57,060 bases of DNA, from positions 1-57,060 of the forward strand of contig CAYXVG010000047.1 in the NCBI GenBank assembly GCA_964468205.1, read 5' to 3'. The translations under genes were made by a program, and so were the position numbers. Below, piece after piece: positions 27,394 through 37,960 of this stretch. Position 1 is the stretch's first letter. Every line of letters begins with the position of its first letter. The notes beneath the pieces are model-generated. The model saw nothing but the letters and a program-made list of their open reading frames with translations. It did not search any database and was not told where the DNA came from. The DNA comes from CAWELS01 sp964468205. GTDB lineage: Bacteria > Acidobacteriota > Terriglobia > Bryobacterales > Bryobacteraceae.

Positions 27394-27762
27394 ATGGGCC
27401 TTTGGCTCGTCCAAAATGCTAGCTTTGAATTGATGATGGATGAGCAAAGTTTCCAACTGAAAGCCGATGCGGCGTTGAGCGAACTGGATGAGGCTCTCGG
27501 TGCGGTGGCGGACGATTACGATTTCGAACCGGACTTTCAGGCCGGGGCGCTGACGATTGAGTTCGATAGCCCGCCGGGAAAGTTTGTTGTGAGTCCCAAC
27601 GGTCCCGTGCGTCAGATCTGGGTATCGGCGCTGGCAACGAGTTTCAAGCTGGGCTGGGACGAAGCGCGCGGCGAGTTCGTGCGCAACGAGACGGGGCAAC
27701 CGCTGAAGGAGTTGATGGCGGAAGTTATCGGAAAGCACTTGGGCCGGAGCATCCAACTATAG
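27394..27762 (+). CDS. cyaY: Frataxin-like iron donor CyaY
   Basis: A 122-residue frataxin homologue, a small acidic iron-binding protein that regulates Fe-S cluster assembly. It has the acidic first helix (SELDEALGAVADDYDFEPDF), the strand LTIEFDSPPGKFVV, and the diagnostic PVRQIWVSALATSFKLGWD followed by FV. The ATG at 27394 has a strong GGGAGG upstream; an internal ATG at 27433 would give a length closer to E. coli CyaY but has no ribosome site. Its stop nearly touches the start of hemW, which also uses Fe-S and haem chemistry. Confidence 0.87.
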   Translation: MGLWLVQNASFELMMDEQSFQLKADAALSELDEALGAVADDYDFEPDFQAGALTIEFDSPPGKFVVSPNGPVRQIWVSALATSFKLGWDEARGEFVRNETGQPLKELMAEVIGKHLGRSIQL

Positions 27763-27763
27763 G

Positions 27764-28864
27764 GTGATGCCGGGAGTCTATTTTTCGTATCCGTTTTGCC
27801 GCCAGAAGTGCACCTACTGCAACTTCGCGTCTGGCGTGATGCCAGCGGCGCTCGCGTCTGGCTATCTCGAGGCGGTGCGAGAAGAGCTGTCAGCGCACGA
27901 GTGGCGCTGGAGGCCGGACACGGTGTATCTCGGAGGCGGCTCACCGGATTTGATCGGAGAGGATGATATCCGCGGCCTGCTGTCACTGATACCTGGGCGT
28001 CCGTGGCGCGAAGCGACGTTGGAGGCTGCTCCCGGCGATGTGACGGCGGACAAAGCGGCGCTGTGGAGAGATTGCGGGATCAACCGGGTAAGCCTCGGTG
28101 TACAGTCATTCGTCGAAGAGGAGATTCGGCGGACGGGGCGGAAGCACACGGCGGGGATCGTGGCCGAAGACGTATCAGTGCTGCGCGCCGAGGGCATCTC
28201 GAAGATCAACATCGACCTCATCGCGGGTCTGCCGGGACAGACCGAAGAGAGCTGGAGCGAATCGCTCGACTGGCTGGAGAGGCGTTCGCCGGGCCATGTT
28301 TCCGTCTACATGCTCGAGGTGGATGACGATAGCCGGTTAGGCCGTGAGATTCTAGCGGGAGGGGGCCGCTACGGGGCGGACTTTGTCCCCGGGGATGACG
28401 TCATCGTTCGTCTGTATGAAGGCGCGGTTGAACGGTTGCGGGCAATGGGTGTTCACCGATACGAGATCTCGAACTTCGCCAGGCCCGGCGAGGAGTCACT
28501 TCATAACTTGAAGTACTGGCGGCTCGAGCCATACGCCGGTTTCGGGGCCGACGCCCACTCCTTTGACGGTGTCGTGCGCCGCGAGAATGCGCGCGAGTTG
28601 CGTGAGTACGTCGACCGCTGGAAGGCAGGGCGGCCAGTTTGCGTCGACGAATCGCCGGCGCGGCTCGACGAGGAGCGTTTCTTCACGGGTCTTCGCCTGA
28701 TGGAGGGGATCGGGTACGATGCGGAGCGGGCCGGCCGGTTTAAGGAGCCGGTCGAGAGGCTGGCGGCGGCCGGGCTGGTGCGGGTGGCTGAGGGACGCCT
28801 CCGTTTGACGTCCCGGGGCGTACTGCTTTCCAATGAAGTATTCCAGGAGTTTGTCGGTGAATGA
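27764..28864 (+). CDS. hemW: HemW-like radical SAM haem chaperone
   Basis: A 366-residue radical SAM protein of the HemN/HemW group. The [4Fe-4S] motif is CRQKCTYC (Cys12, Cys16, Cys19), followed by the SAM-binding GGGSPDL and INRVSLGVQSF, and INIDLIAGLPGQT. HemW proteins deliver haem to membrane proteins and are often misnamed coproporphyrinogen oxidase. Here the usual HIPFC before the cluster reads SYPFC, so the His typical of HemN is missing, which argues against oxidase activity. GTG 27764 or ATG 27767 can start it. It follows cyaY by 1 base and overlaps ltaE by 4. Confidence 0.9.
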   Translation: MMPGVYFSYPFCRQKCTYCNFASGVMPAALASGYLEAVREELSAHEWRWRPDTVYLGGGSPDLIGEDDIRGLLSLIPGRPWREATLEAAPGDVTADKAALWRDCGINRVSLGVQSFVEEEIRRTGRKHTAGIVAEDVSVLRAEGISKINIDLIAGLPGQTEESWSESLDWLERRSPGHVSVYMLEVDDDSRLGREILAGGGRYGADFVPGDDVIVRLYEGAVERLRAMGVHRYEISNFARPGEESLHNLKYWRLEPYAGFGADAHSFDGVVRRENARELREYVDRWKAGRPVCVDESPARLDEERFFTGLRLMEGIGYDAERAGRFKEPVERLAAAGLVRVAEGRLRLTSRGVLLSNEVFQEFVGE

Positions 28865-29916
28865 GCGAAACGCGTTCCGCTATTGATTTGCGTAGTGACA
28901 CGGTTACCCGGCCCACGGCGGAGATGCGCCGAGCCATGGCCGAGGCCATGGTGGGCGATGACGTCTACCGCGAGGATCCGACCGTCAACCGACTGGAGGA
29001 GCGCGCCGCGGAGATCTTTGGCAAGGAGGCGGGGCTCTTTGTACCGACCGGGTCGATGGGGAACACTATCGCGGTGAAGCTTCACACGACGCACGGGCAG
29101 GAAGTGATCTGCGAGGCGAAGTCGCACGTCTTCAACTACGAGTTGGCGATGCTCGCGTGGTTCTCGGGCTGTGTGGCGCGGCCCATCCCGACAGGGGACG
29201 GCATTCTCCGGTGGGCGGACATCGAGAAAGAGTACCGGCCGCTGCATCCGCACTTCGCGCCAACGGGCCTCATCGAGATCGAGAACACTCACAACATTGC
29301 CGGTGGCGTGGTGATGCCGCGGGAAGTGATGGAGAAGATCTGCGACGAGGCTCACGAGCGCGGCCTCAAAGTCCACCTGGACGGTGCGCGCATCTTCCAT
29401 GCAGCGGAGTACCTCGGCGTTCCGGTTGACCAGTTGTGCGCGAAGGCGGATACGGTGATGTTCTGCCTTTCGAAGGGGCTTGGCGCTCCGGTGGGATCGT
29501 TGTTGCTGGGAAGCAAGGAAGAGATGGCCGGCGCGCGTCAATATCGGAAACGGCTGGGCGGTGGCATGCGACAGGCTGGGGTACTGGCGGCTCCCGGCTT
29601 GATTGCCCTCGAGAAGATGACAAAGCGGCTTGGCGAGGACCACGCGAACGCGCGCCTGCTCGCCGAAGGGTTGTCGCGGATTCCGGGGATTACCGTCGAT
29701 CCCGGCGCGGTGCAGACCAACATTCTGGTTTTTGACGTCAGCGGCACGGGGTTGACGTCATTCGAGCTCAGCAGCCGCTTGAAGCGGCGGGGAGTGCTCG
29801 CCAACGGAATCAATGCAGCTCAGATGCGCATGGTGACGCATTTCGACGTGAGCCGTGAGGACTGTGAGACGGCGTTGGAGGCGATGGGGGCGGTGACAAC
29901 GCCGACGGCGGTTTGA
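28861..29916 (+). CDS. ltaE: Low-specificity threonine aldolase
   Basis: A 351-residue PLP enzyme of fold type I that cleaves L-threonine/allo-threonine to glycine and acetaldehyde. It has the N-terminal IDLRSDTVTRPT signature, HLDGAR (Asp174 binding the pyridine nitrogen) and CLSKGLGAPVGS with Lys205 forming the Schiff base. Length fits the family (about 335-350). The ATG overlaps the hemW stop (ATGA), so it is coupled to the cyaY-hemW operon. Confidence 0.95.
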   Translation: MSETRSAIDLRSDTVTRPTAEMRRAMAEAMVGDDVYREDPTVNRLEERAAEIFGKEAGLFVPTGSMGNTIAVKLHTTHGQEVICEAKSHVFNYELAMLAWFSGCVARPIPTGDGILRWADIEKEYRPLHPHFAPTGLIEIENTHNIAGGVVMPREVMEKICDEAHERGLKVHLDGARIFHAAEYLGVPVDQLCAKADTVMFCLSKGLGAPVGSLLLGSKEEMAGARQYRKRLGGGMRQAGVLAAPGLIALEKMTKRLGEDHANARLLAEGLSRIPGITVDPGAVQTNILVFDVSGTGLTSFELSSRLKRRGVLANGINAAQMRMVTHFDVSREDCETALEAMGAVTTPTAV

Positions 29917-29967
29917 CAGAGTTGCGGTGTTAAGAGGCGGGTGCGGCCTGCCGGCGGCCGGCTACGC

Positions 29968-32466
29968 CTATTCCATCCTGCCAGCTTCGAGGAGTTTCTC
30001 TCTCAAGGAGGCGGCGAGTGCGTCCGTGAGCTTCCGGCCGTCGTAGGTGAGGTAGAAAACATCGACGGCCTTGTGGGCCTCCGTGTCGATCAGAATCAAC
30101 TCAATATTACATCCGGTCTCGGAAATGATGCGTGTCACATCGTAGAGTAGGCCGGGACGGTCTTCGGCGACGAGTTCGATGAGGGTTGCCGTTTCCGACG
30201 CGGTCTGGTCTACTGAAACTCGCGGAGCGATCCGGCTTCCCTTACTCGGGGGCGGCGGCGGCCGGCGGTTCTTAAGCAGGTGACGGGCGCGGAGTTTCCC
30301 GAGCGCGACCCGCTTCAGAGTGGTTACCAGCCGGTCTACCTCAGACGGGTTGAGATCGAGGTTTCGCTTCGGGTCCTCGAAAGCGAAGGTGTCCAGTATG
30401 GTTCCCTGCGAGTTGGAGTAGGCTTCGGCCTTGACGATGTTCAACCCAAAGCTGGCGAGTGTGCCGGCCACGGAGGCGAGCAGAAAAGGACGGTCCCGGG
30501 CAATGATCTCGAGATCGTAGACGCCGTTCAGGCGCTCAATGCGGACGGCGACTCCGTTCTCCCTAGCTTCCCGGTCGAGCGCCAGATGCCGTTCCATTTC
30601 GTCCTCGGTATGAATGCGGAGGTAGCGGGTGGGAAAACCGTCGAGGAACGCGGCCATCCCGGGAGAGCCGGGGCTAACTTCGTGGATTCTATCTGAATCG
30701 AGCTCTCTCGTCAGCTCGTTGTAGGTTGACATATAGAGCAACCAGAGCTGCTCCAGACGCCATGGGGACATGGCTGAAGGGTTCACGGCGCTAATGTCGG
30801 CGTAGGTGATCAACGTGAGGTACTTCAGCCGTTCGACCGTGCCGACCGACTCGGCAAGCGCCCTCACGGTGGCGGGTTCCTGGAAATCCCGCCCGCTCAT
30901 GGCCGCGGACAAGTCGAGATGCTTCTCGACGAGGAAACGCAGGAGGTTGCGCTCGCGAATGGGGAGTTGGATCCGCTCCATCGCCTGTTCGGCGAGCGCG
31001 ACCGAGCGTTCGGCGTGACTTCCGTCTCCTTCACCTTTGCCAATGTCGTGAAAGATGAGGGCAAGGGAAAGGATTGCGGGTTCATCCACTTCTTCGAGAA
31101 GCTCGGCGTAGCGTTTGTGGGCCGGTTCTTCGGCTTGGCGCAGATCCTCCAGGCTCCTGATTGCGAGCAGGGAGTGCTCGTCGACGGTATAGCGGTGGTA
31201 GAAATCCCGCACGACGCGGCATTCGATGCGTTTCCATTCGGGGAACACACAACGCAGAACGCCAGTTTCGTTCATGGCGACGGTCGCGGCGAACGAATGC
31301 GGCAGGCGCAGCATTTCGAGGACCGCGGCCCAGTGGGGTCTTTGTTGCGTGTAGTACTCCTCGATTACGGGAAGGTATTCGCGAATCTTCCGCTCAGTTT
31401 CCAGTGCGAGCTTGAGCCTGTGCCGGGCGACGAATTGGAAGAGTCGCATTACAAGTTCGGGATCATAGGGGATGGTTTTCGGTGACTTGAAGAAAACGCG
31501 TTCGCGGGAGACTGTGAACTCGGCGTTGGAGAGCCTCGTTCGCCATTGACGGAAATTTCGCAGCAGGGAGCTGTTTTGACCCTCGCTGAGATCGATGGCC
31601 CGCTGGGCGGCGCGGTAGATTTCGCGGGCGTGGAAGAAGTAATGGCGCATCCACGTCTCCGGATCTTCATACGGCAGGAAGGGCTGCTCGGTGAACTCTT
31701 CCTGGGCGTCAAAGCTGAGAGCATTGTCGTCGCGGCCAGCCCGGTAGTGAAGGAAGCAGCGAATGGTGGCGAGGAAGTCCCGCGATGGGCCGAGGCCGTT
31801 CAGCCATTGCGAAGCAACCACCGGATCGTCTCGCAGGTTGTCGAGCCACCACAGTAGGTGGAGATCGCGCAGACCGCCCGGTGTCTCCTTGATATTGGGT
31901 TCCAGGTGATAGATGGTGTTCTGGAACTTGGCGTGCCGGGGCCGCGTGAGCGCACAGAGATGGCGGATGAGGGCCAACCGCTGTGCGCGGAGGAATCTGG
32001 GTAACCGTTCGAGCAGCCGGTTATGTACGGAGTAGTCTCCGACGAGGAACCGTTGGTCCAGCAGGCTGATATTCAGTTCGACGTTGTCCTGGTGGACCTC
32101 GCAGCACTCCTTGGGCGACCGTACGGAATGGCTCAATCTCAGACCGGCGTCCCACATTGTGCGCAAGAAAGCAGACAGGGCTTCCTTGCCTTCGCCCACC
32201 GGGGGTTTTTCCGTGAGCAGCAGCAGATCGACATCGGACTCCGGAAATAACTCCTGGCGGCCATATCCGCCGACAGCTAGCACTGCCAAGCCATGAGGAA
32301 AGGCCGCCGCGAGCAGATCCTCCCAGGCTGACGCGACCATCCTGTCGACGATCTGGCCGCGGCCGGCTAGCACCGCGGAGGCATCGCCGGTCGCGAAGAA
32401 ACGGCGGCGGATGCTCTCCGGAGTCGGCAAATCGGAACTGCTAGAGAGCTGCCTCGCCTCTGTCAT
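29968..32466 (-). CDS. glnD: PII uridylyltransferase / uridylyl-removing enzyme
   Basis: An 832-residue nitrogen sensor that adds UMP to PII when glutamine is low and removes it when high. The nucleotidyltransferase domain carries GGYGRQELFPESDVDLLLL (residues 66-84, Asp78/Asp80). The HD domain follows, with FHDIGKG (His472, Asp473). Two ACT domains at about 651-720 and 761-830 bind glutamine. It is slightly shorter than E. coli GlnD (890). I take ATG 32466; the adjacent ATG 32469 is equally possible. Its start overlaps the end of glnB, its substrate, so the two are tightly coupled. Confidence 0.95.
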   Translation of the reverse strand: MTEARQLSSSSDLPTPESIRRRFFATGDASAVLAGRGQIVDRMVASAWEDLLAAAFPHGLAVLAVGGYGRQELFPESDVDLLLLTEKPPVGEGKEALSAFLRTMWDAGLRLSHSVRSPKECCEVHQDNVELNISLLDQRFLVGDYSVHNRLLERLPRFLRAQRLALIRHLCALTRPRHAKFQNTIYHLEPNIKETPGGLRDLHLLWWLDNLRDDPVVASQWLNGLGPSRDFLATIRCFLHYRAGRDDNALSFDAQEEFTEQPFLPYEDPETWMRHYFFHAREIYRAAQRAIDLSEGQNSSLLRNFRQWRTRLSNAEFTVSRERVFFKSPKTIPYDPELVMRLFQFVARHRLKLALETERKIREYLPVIEEYYTQQRPHWAAVLEMLRLPHSFAATVAMNETGVLRCVFPEWKRIECRVVRDFYHRYTVDEHSLLAIRSLEDLRQAEEPAHKRYAELLEEVDEPAILSLALIFHDIGKGEGDGSHAERSVALAEQAMERIQLPIRERNLLRFLVEKHLDLSAAMSGRDFQEPATVRALAESVGTVERLKYLTLITYADISAVNPSAMSPWRLEQLWLLYMSTYNELTRELDSDRIHEVSPGSPGMAAFLDGFPTRYLRIHTEDEMERHLALDREARENGVAVRIERLNGVYDLEIIARDRPFLLASVAGTLASFGLNIVKAEAYSNSQGTILDTFAFEDPKRNLDLNPSEVDRLVTTLKRVALGKLRARHLLKNRRPPPPPSKGSRIAPRVSVDQTASETATLIELVAEDRPGLLYDVTRIISETGCNIELILIDTEAHKAVDVFYLTYDGRKLTDALAASLREKLLEAGRME

Positions 32467-32779
32467 CATTACGAATTCGGATGGCGTCCGCGACGTCGAG
32501 AACAAATATTTTGCCATCGCCGATCTTGCCGGTGCGAGCGGCATCGGCCAAGGTTTTCACTGCCTCCTCGACGCGGGCGTCGTTTATCACTAGTTCGATC
32601 TTCACTTTCGGCAGGAGATCGACGACGTACTCCTGGCCGCGGTAGACCTCCTTGTGCCCTTTCTGGCGGCCGTGGCCGCGGACCTCAGTGACGGTCATTC
32701 CATCGATGCCGATTCCCACGAGGGCGTCTTTGACCTCTTCAAGTTTGAAGGGTTGGATGATGGCTTCGATCTTTTTCAT
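32441..32779 (-). CDS. glnB: Nitrogen regulatory protein PII
   Basis: A 112-residue PII protein, trimeric sensor of 2-oxoglutarate and ATP/ADP. The T-loop contains YRGQEYVVDLLPKVK with Tyr51, the uridylylation site. TGKIGDGKIFVLDVADAIRIR is the C-terminal signature. It is very like E. coli GlnB/GlnK. GGAAG is the ribosome site. It sits between amt and glnD in the same direction; the linkage with amt suggests a GlnK-type role, blocking the transporter. Confidence 0.97.
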   Translation of the reverse strand: MKKIEAIIQPFKLEEVKDALVGIGIDGMTVTEVRGHGRQKGHKEVYRGQEYVVDLLPKVKIELVINDARVEEAVKTLADAARTGKIGDGKIFVLDVADAIRIRNDDRGEAAL

Positions 32780-32793
32780 GTCAACTTCCTTTC

Positions 32794-34146
<1,353 letters not shown>

Positions 34147-34542
34147 TTCTCTGTCACCTCGAGGGGATTCGCCTACAGGGCAAGACATAACCATGATGCC
34201 CTGGTAATTTCCAGCACTCAAACTAAACGTTTCTATATGGCTGATTGAAATTTTTGATTGGATCAACAACCGGTTTGCAGGTTAGACTTCCTGTAGACGA
34301 GCGAGTGCCGGAAGTTCCGCATTCTCATTCAAGGCCTCGCTCGGCAGTGTTGCTTAGGGTGTCTCATTGATGAAGAACCCGTTCCTGTTCGGCGGTCTTT
34401 CTGCCGTAGCGCAGACCATGTCGTTCTCAGACCAGCAGACAGCTATTGAGCGATGTTCGCCACTCGCAATCGAGGCCCCGTCCGCCTGCAGAACACCCAG
34501 CAGTACTTGAGCCTGACAACGAGATTCTAAGGAGATTCGAAG
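34147..34542. other. Divergent regulatory region between amt and porin gene
   Basis: A 396-base non-coding region between the amt-glnB-glnD operon (-) and the TorF-like porin gene (+). GTTTCTAT at 34229-34236 also occurs before the second amt gene (41364-41371). AAGGAG eight bases before 34543 is the porin ribosome site. I looked for a sigma-54 -24/-12 element and a TGCACC-type NtrC site and saw none. No convincing small gene is present. Confidence 0.5.
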
Positions 34543-35262
34543 ATGAAGAAGATCTATATGCTGTTGGTGACCGTGGCGCTGTTAACGGTCACGGTTGTGC
34601 CTGTCTCCGCTCAGGATGAGGGTGACTTCAGTTTCGGGTGGGACGCCACGTTTGTGAATCAATACCTATGGCGCGGATTCGTCTTGAACGATTCGCCGTC
34701 AATGCAGCACAACCTGAGTTTTGGCTACAAGGGTTTTTCCATCTCCTCATGGAGCAACTTTTCTCACCAGAGTATGGTTGACCGCGGACAAAAGTGGACC
34801 GAGCACGACATGACGGCCGACTACACGCACAGCTTCGGCAAAGTCGGCGTATCTGTAGGCTACATCTGGTACGAGTTTCCCGATCTGAGGCCGGGCGAAA
34901 GTCATAGAAGCCACGAGGTTTATGCCGGCGTCTCGTACGACGACGGCCTCATCAATCCGTCGTTCACCTATTATCGAGACGTTGATCAGGGCGACGGGAA
35001 CTACTTCTACCTGTCCGGCGGGCATAGCTGGAGCCTGGGCAAGGGCGTGGCCTTAAACGCGGGCGCCGGCATCGGCCTCAACAACGGCATGTGGCTGGAC
35101 AACACCACCATCAGCAACTTCGACCTTATGGCGTCGGTGGACATTCCCGCCGGCAAGGTCGTCTTCTCGCCGTTCTTCCAGCAGAGCATTGGCCACAACA
35201 CGCTCTTCGGAAACAACAACATCTTTGGCGTGAATATGACCGTCCTCAGCGTGGGCTGGTAG
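34543..35262 (+). CDS. TorF-like putative outer-membrane porin
   Basis: A 239-residue exported protein with a signal peptide ending at VSAQ (about residue 24). The mature chain is alternating beta-strands with the N-terminal FVNQYLWRGF motif, typical of the TorF/Gcw_chp putative porin family, and a final strand NMTVLSVGW. Strong AAGGAG ribosome site eight bases from the ATG. It is divergent from the amt-glnB-glnD operon and has its own intrinsic terminator. A role in nitrogen-compound passage is plausible from context only. Confidence 0.78.
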   Translation: MKKIYMLLVTVALLTVTVVPVSAQDEGDFSFGWDATFVNQYLWRGFVLNDSPSMQHNLSFGYKGFSISSWSNFSHQSMVDRGQKWTEHDMTADYTHSFGKVGVSVGYIWYEFPDLRPGESHRSHEVYAGVSYDDGLINPSFTYYRDVDQGDGNYFYLSGGHSWSLGKGVALNAGAGIGLNNGMWLDNTTISNFDLMASVDIPAGKVVFSPFFQQSIGHNTLFGNNNIFGVNMTVLSVGW

Positions 35263-35285
35263 ACGATAAGGGTTTCACCCTCCAG

Positions 35286-35337
35286 ACGGGCGGCGGCAGG
35301 CAGCCGCGGACTACCTGCCGTTGCCCGTTTTCTTTTC
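35286..35337 (+). terminator. Intrinsic terminator of the porin gene
   Basis: ACGGGCGGCGGCAGG (35286-35300) pairs with CCTGCCGTTGCCCGT (35314-35328) in a 15-bp stem with two G-U pairs, followed by TTTTCTTTTC. The right arm lies inside the last codons of the convergent glycosyltransferase gene, whose stop is at 35311-35313. Confidence 0.85.
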
Positions 35338-36309
35338 AGAGCTGGCGTTCTCTTGCTGTGGCTGGAGATTGATGGCGCCGGCCACCAGGAAGCGGGGCCG
35401 GGACTTGACCTCGGCGTAGATACGCGCTACGTACTCGCCAAGAATCCCAACCGCGAGCAGGTTCAGCGCCCCGATGAAGCACATCGGCAGCACAATAGAT
35501 GTCCAGCCGGGGACGCTGCGGTCCGTGAAGAACCGTACCCATACAACCCAGCCGCCGATACCCATGACCGCGAGGAAGCCGAGGAAGGCGGCTGCGGTTA
35601 TCATTCGCAGCGGCGCATCGGAAAACGCCGTGACTGCGGAGGCGGCGAGGCTGAGCATTCTCCGGAGCGAGTATTTCGTTGTGCCCGCCGATCGCGGCAA
35701 GCGGTCGTACTCCACGATGCAACTCCGGAAACCCACCAGCGTGATTATGCCGCGGAGATAGAGGTTCACCTCACGAAACTGCAGGAGAGCATTAACGGCG
35801 CGGCGGCTCATCAGACGGAAGTCGCCATGGTTGGCGACCGTCTCCACGCCGAGGACCCGGAGAATCCGGTAGAACACGACGGCCGTCGTGCGCTTCAGGA
35901 ATCCGTCGCTGTCACGGCGCCGCCGGACGCCGTAGACTACTTCGAAACCTTCGCGGTGGCGGTCGATCATGGTTTCCAGGGTCTGGATGTCGTCCTGGAG
36001 GTCGGCGTCGATTGTCGCGACTATGTCGCTCTGGACGTGATGCAAGCCGGCAAGGATGGCATTCTGCTGGCCGAAGTTGCGGGCAAGAGTAATCCCGCCG
36101 AAGACGCCGCTCTGGCGGCAAAGATCTTGAATTCGCTCCCAGGTTCCGTCGGCGCTCCCGTCGTTCACAAAGAGAATCCGGCTTCCCGGATGGATTTTTC
36201 CTTTTTCAACGAGACCGGAGATCGTGTTCCGCAACCGCAGGGCGCTCTGGTTCAGAATCTCCTGTTCATTGAAGCAGGGCACCACGATAGTGAGTACCGG
36301 CAGCGGCAT
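35311..36309 (-). CDS. DPM1/GtrB-like membrane glycosyltransferase
   Basis: A 332-residue GT2 enzyme of the polyprenyl-phosphate sugar synthase type. The cytoplasmic GT-A domain (about 1-230) has IVVPCFNEQE, FVNDGSADGT, RNFGQQNAILAGL and the metal-binding DADLQDD. Two C-terminal membrane segments (about 235-262 and 272-295) end in GEYVARIYAEVKSRP, the standard GtrB/YfdH tail. It should attach a sugar from a nucleotide donor to undecaprenyl phosphate at the inner face of the membrane. It is last of three genes, 19 bases after a polytopic membrane protein that could use the product. Confidence 0.9.
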   Translation of the reverse strand: MPLPVLTIVVPCFNEQEILNQSALRLRNTISGLVEKGKIHPGSRILFVNDGSADGTWERIQDLCRQSGVFGGITLARNFGQQNAILAGLHHVQSDIVATIDADLQDDIQTLETMIDRHREGFEVVYGVRRRRDSDGFLKRTTAVVFYRILRVLGVETVANHGDFRLMSRRAVNALLQFREVNLYLRGIITLVGFRSCIVEYDRLPRSAGTTKYSLRRMLSLAASAVTAFSDAPLRMITAAAFLGFLAVMGIGGWVVWVRFFTDRSVPGWTSIVLPMCFIGALNLLAVGILGEYVARIYAEVKSRPRFLVAGAINLQPQQENASSEKKTGNGR

Positions 36310-36328
36310 TGGAACCCGTATTATCGCG

Positions 36329-37933
36329 TCATTCTAGCCCCGTGGGACGGGCGTAGAAAACATATTCGCGCGTACTCCAGGGCATTCGCACGAGCCCGTA
36401 GTGTCTAGAGAGCCTTTTGAGTTCCGAGTGATCCGGCTCACCGGGAGCGCAATCCACGCCCACCAGCAGGTTAACGTCTTCGGCCAGAACCGCCTCATTC
36501 TCCCGGTCGAGCGCTTCGCTCATGTAGCCCGGCATGTGCGGGGGTTCCTTGCCGTAGTAGGGCTCATAGCTGGCGGTGCGGAGCATCCAGAATGGGAGGT
36601 AGAACCATGGGGTATTGAGCAGTGTCATTTGAGAGCGTTCAAAGTAGTGGGCGGCGCCCCAAAGGCACGGGGAGTAGCGGGCTTGGGGATAGTGGTCGCG
36701 TTCCCAGCCGCCTTCAAGGAAGATCGCACCGCGGCCGCCGCCCGAATACGGCGGAGCTTCCACGAGGACGCGGTTCATCCCCGCGACCTTCTTGGTGAGA
36801 GCAGCATCAGCCGAGAAGGATGCCACGGCGAGTGCAGCGACGGGAATCCCGGTGATCAGCGGCCGCACGAGCGGGAGCCGGGCCGACGCTCCGGCGGCCA
36901 AGATGAAAACGAGAGAGACGAAGGCGAAACGCTCTCCGACGAAGGTAGAGCCGCCAGCCATCCCGGGGAACCAGCAGAACGTCAGGAAGAAACATAGCCC
37001 GGCAATGAGGATTACGCCGGGTTCGGATGCATGCGAGCGGCCGCGCCTGGTTAGGAATCCCCAAACAACGAGTATTGCTCCGGTGGCGGCGAACAATGCC
37101 CGGATCCACCAACCAGCTTCACTCATGTATGGCAGGATTGTCTCCATCCGGAAGAGGACAAGCGCGCTGTTCCGCACTCTCTCCCAGCCGAATTGGAGTT
37201 CCGGCGCGCCGCCCTGGCCGATGAAGGTTGTGACGTACCAGGCTGGAATCAACGACAATGTGAGCACTCCGATTTGCCTCTTGTGGGCGGAGAGGCTGGC
37301 ATGCAGCCGTCCCAGTATGCCGTCACGGGACTCGACAGGATGGACCAGGATGGAGAGAAACAGGTCGAGACCCAACACCGCGATCGCGATCCCTAGTGTC
37401 AATGGGTGGGCAAGATACAAACCGAAAATTAGTGCTAGCAGAATCACCACCTGGTTGCGTTCGAGACGGCGTTTGTTCCGCAGCCAGTAGGCGATCGTGA
37501 ACAACGCCATGCCGAGCCCCAGGCAGAAGCTATAGAAACCGGTGAACAGATACCGGTGATACAGGAACGGAAAGATGAGTAGCGTCGCGGCGGTCTCGTA
37601 TCCGGCAAGGGTTTTCACCAGCATCCGAAATCCGAGGCACAGCAGAATGATGCAGATACAGACGAGAGTCTTCTCGGCGAGATGCCCCGGCAAGATGCTG
37701 GTGGCAAAGGCAAGGTAGTAGTTCGCCAGAGCGTAGGGGGGGAAGTAATGCTTGATGGCGAACTCTTCAAAGACATTCCCGCCCGCCAGGCGATCAGCCA
37801 GGATACTCCCGTAGTAGACGTGCACCGGGCCGTCACCGCTTGGAAACACCGGCAGAGTGAACACGAATCCGGCATACAGCGCCAGCAGAAGCCAGAAGAC
37901 AACGGAGAGCGGCGAGGGGGTGAAACGCTTCAA
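36329..37933 (-). CDS. Polytopic membrane protein, GT-C-like, paralogue 1
   Basis: A 534-residue protein with about 10-12 membrane segments and a C-terminal soluble part from about residue 400. The first outer loop has SGDGPVH (Asp34, His38), reminiscent of the acidic residue in the first periplasmic loop of GT-C glycosyltransferases. It is a clear paralogue of the next gene, sharing ILADRL, PPYALANY, YHRYLF, LYLAHP, GERFA, ARYSPC, NTPWF and TREYVF. Its neighbour encodes a polyprenyl-phosphate-sugar synthase, so use of a lipid-linked sugar outside the membrane is likely but unproven. I do not know a named family. Confidence 0.72.
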   Translation of the reverse strand: MKRFTPSPLSVVFWLLLALYAGFVFTLPVFPSGDGPVHVYYGSILADRLAGGNVFEEFAIKHYFPPYALANYYLAFATSILPGHLAEKTLVCICIILLCLGFRMLVKTLAGYETAATLLIFPFLYHRYLFTGFYSFCLGLGMALFTIAYWLRNKRRLERNQVVILLALIFGLYLAHPLTLGIAIAVLGLDLFLSILVHPVESRDGILGRLHASLSAHKRQIGVLTLSLIPAWYVTTFIGQGGAPELQFGWERVRNSALVLFRMETILPYMSEAGWWIRALFAATGAILVVWGFLTRRGRSHASEPGVILIAGLCFFLTFCWFPGMAGGSTFVGERFAFVSLVFILAAGASARLPLVRPLITGIPVAALAVASFSADAALTKKVAGMNRVLVEAPPYSGGGRGAIFLEGGWERDHYPQARYSPCLWGAAHYFERSQMTLLNTPWFYLPFWMLRTASYEPYYGKEPPHMPGYMSEALDRENEAVLAEDVNLLVGVDCAPGEPDHSELKRLSRHYGLVRMPWSTREYVFYARPTGLE

Positions 37934-37960
37934 GATAAAGATTGTACAACGGAGCCGGAG

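Noticed and set aside
34147..34542. Possible sigma-54 promoter for the amt operon
   Set aside because: No TGGCAC-N5-TTGC-like element was found on either strand.
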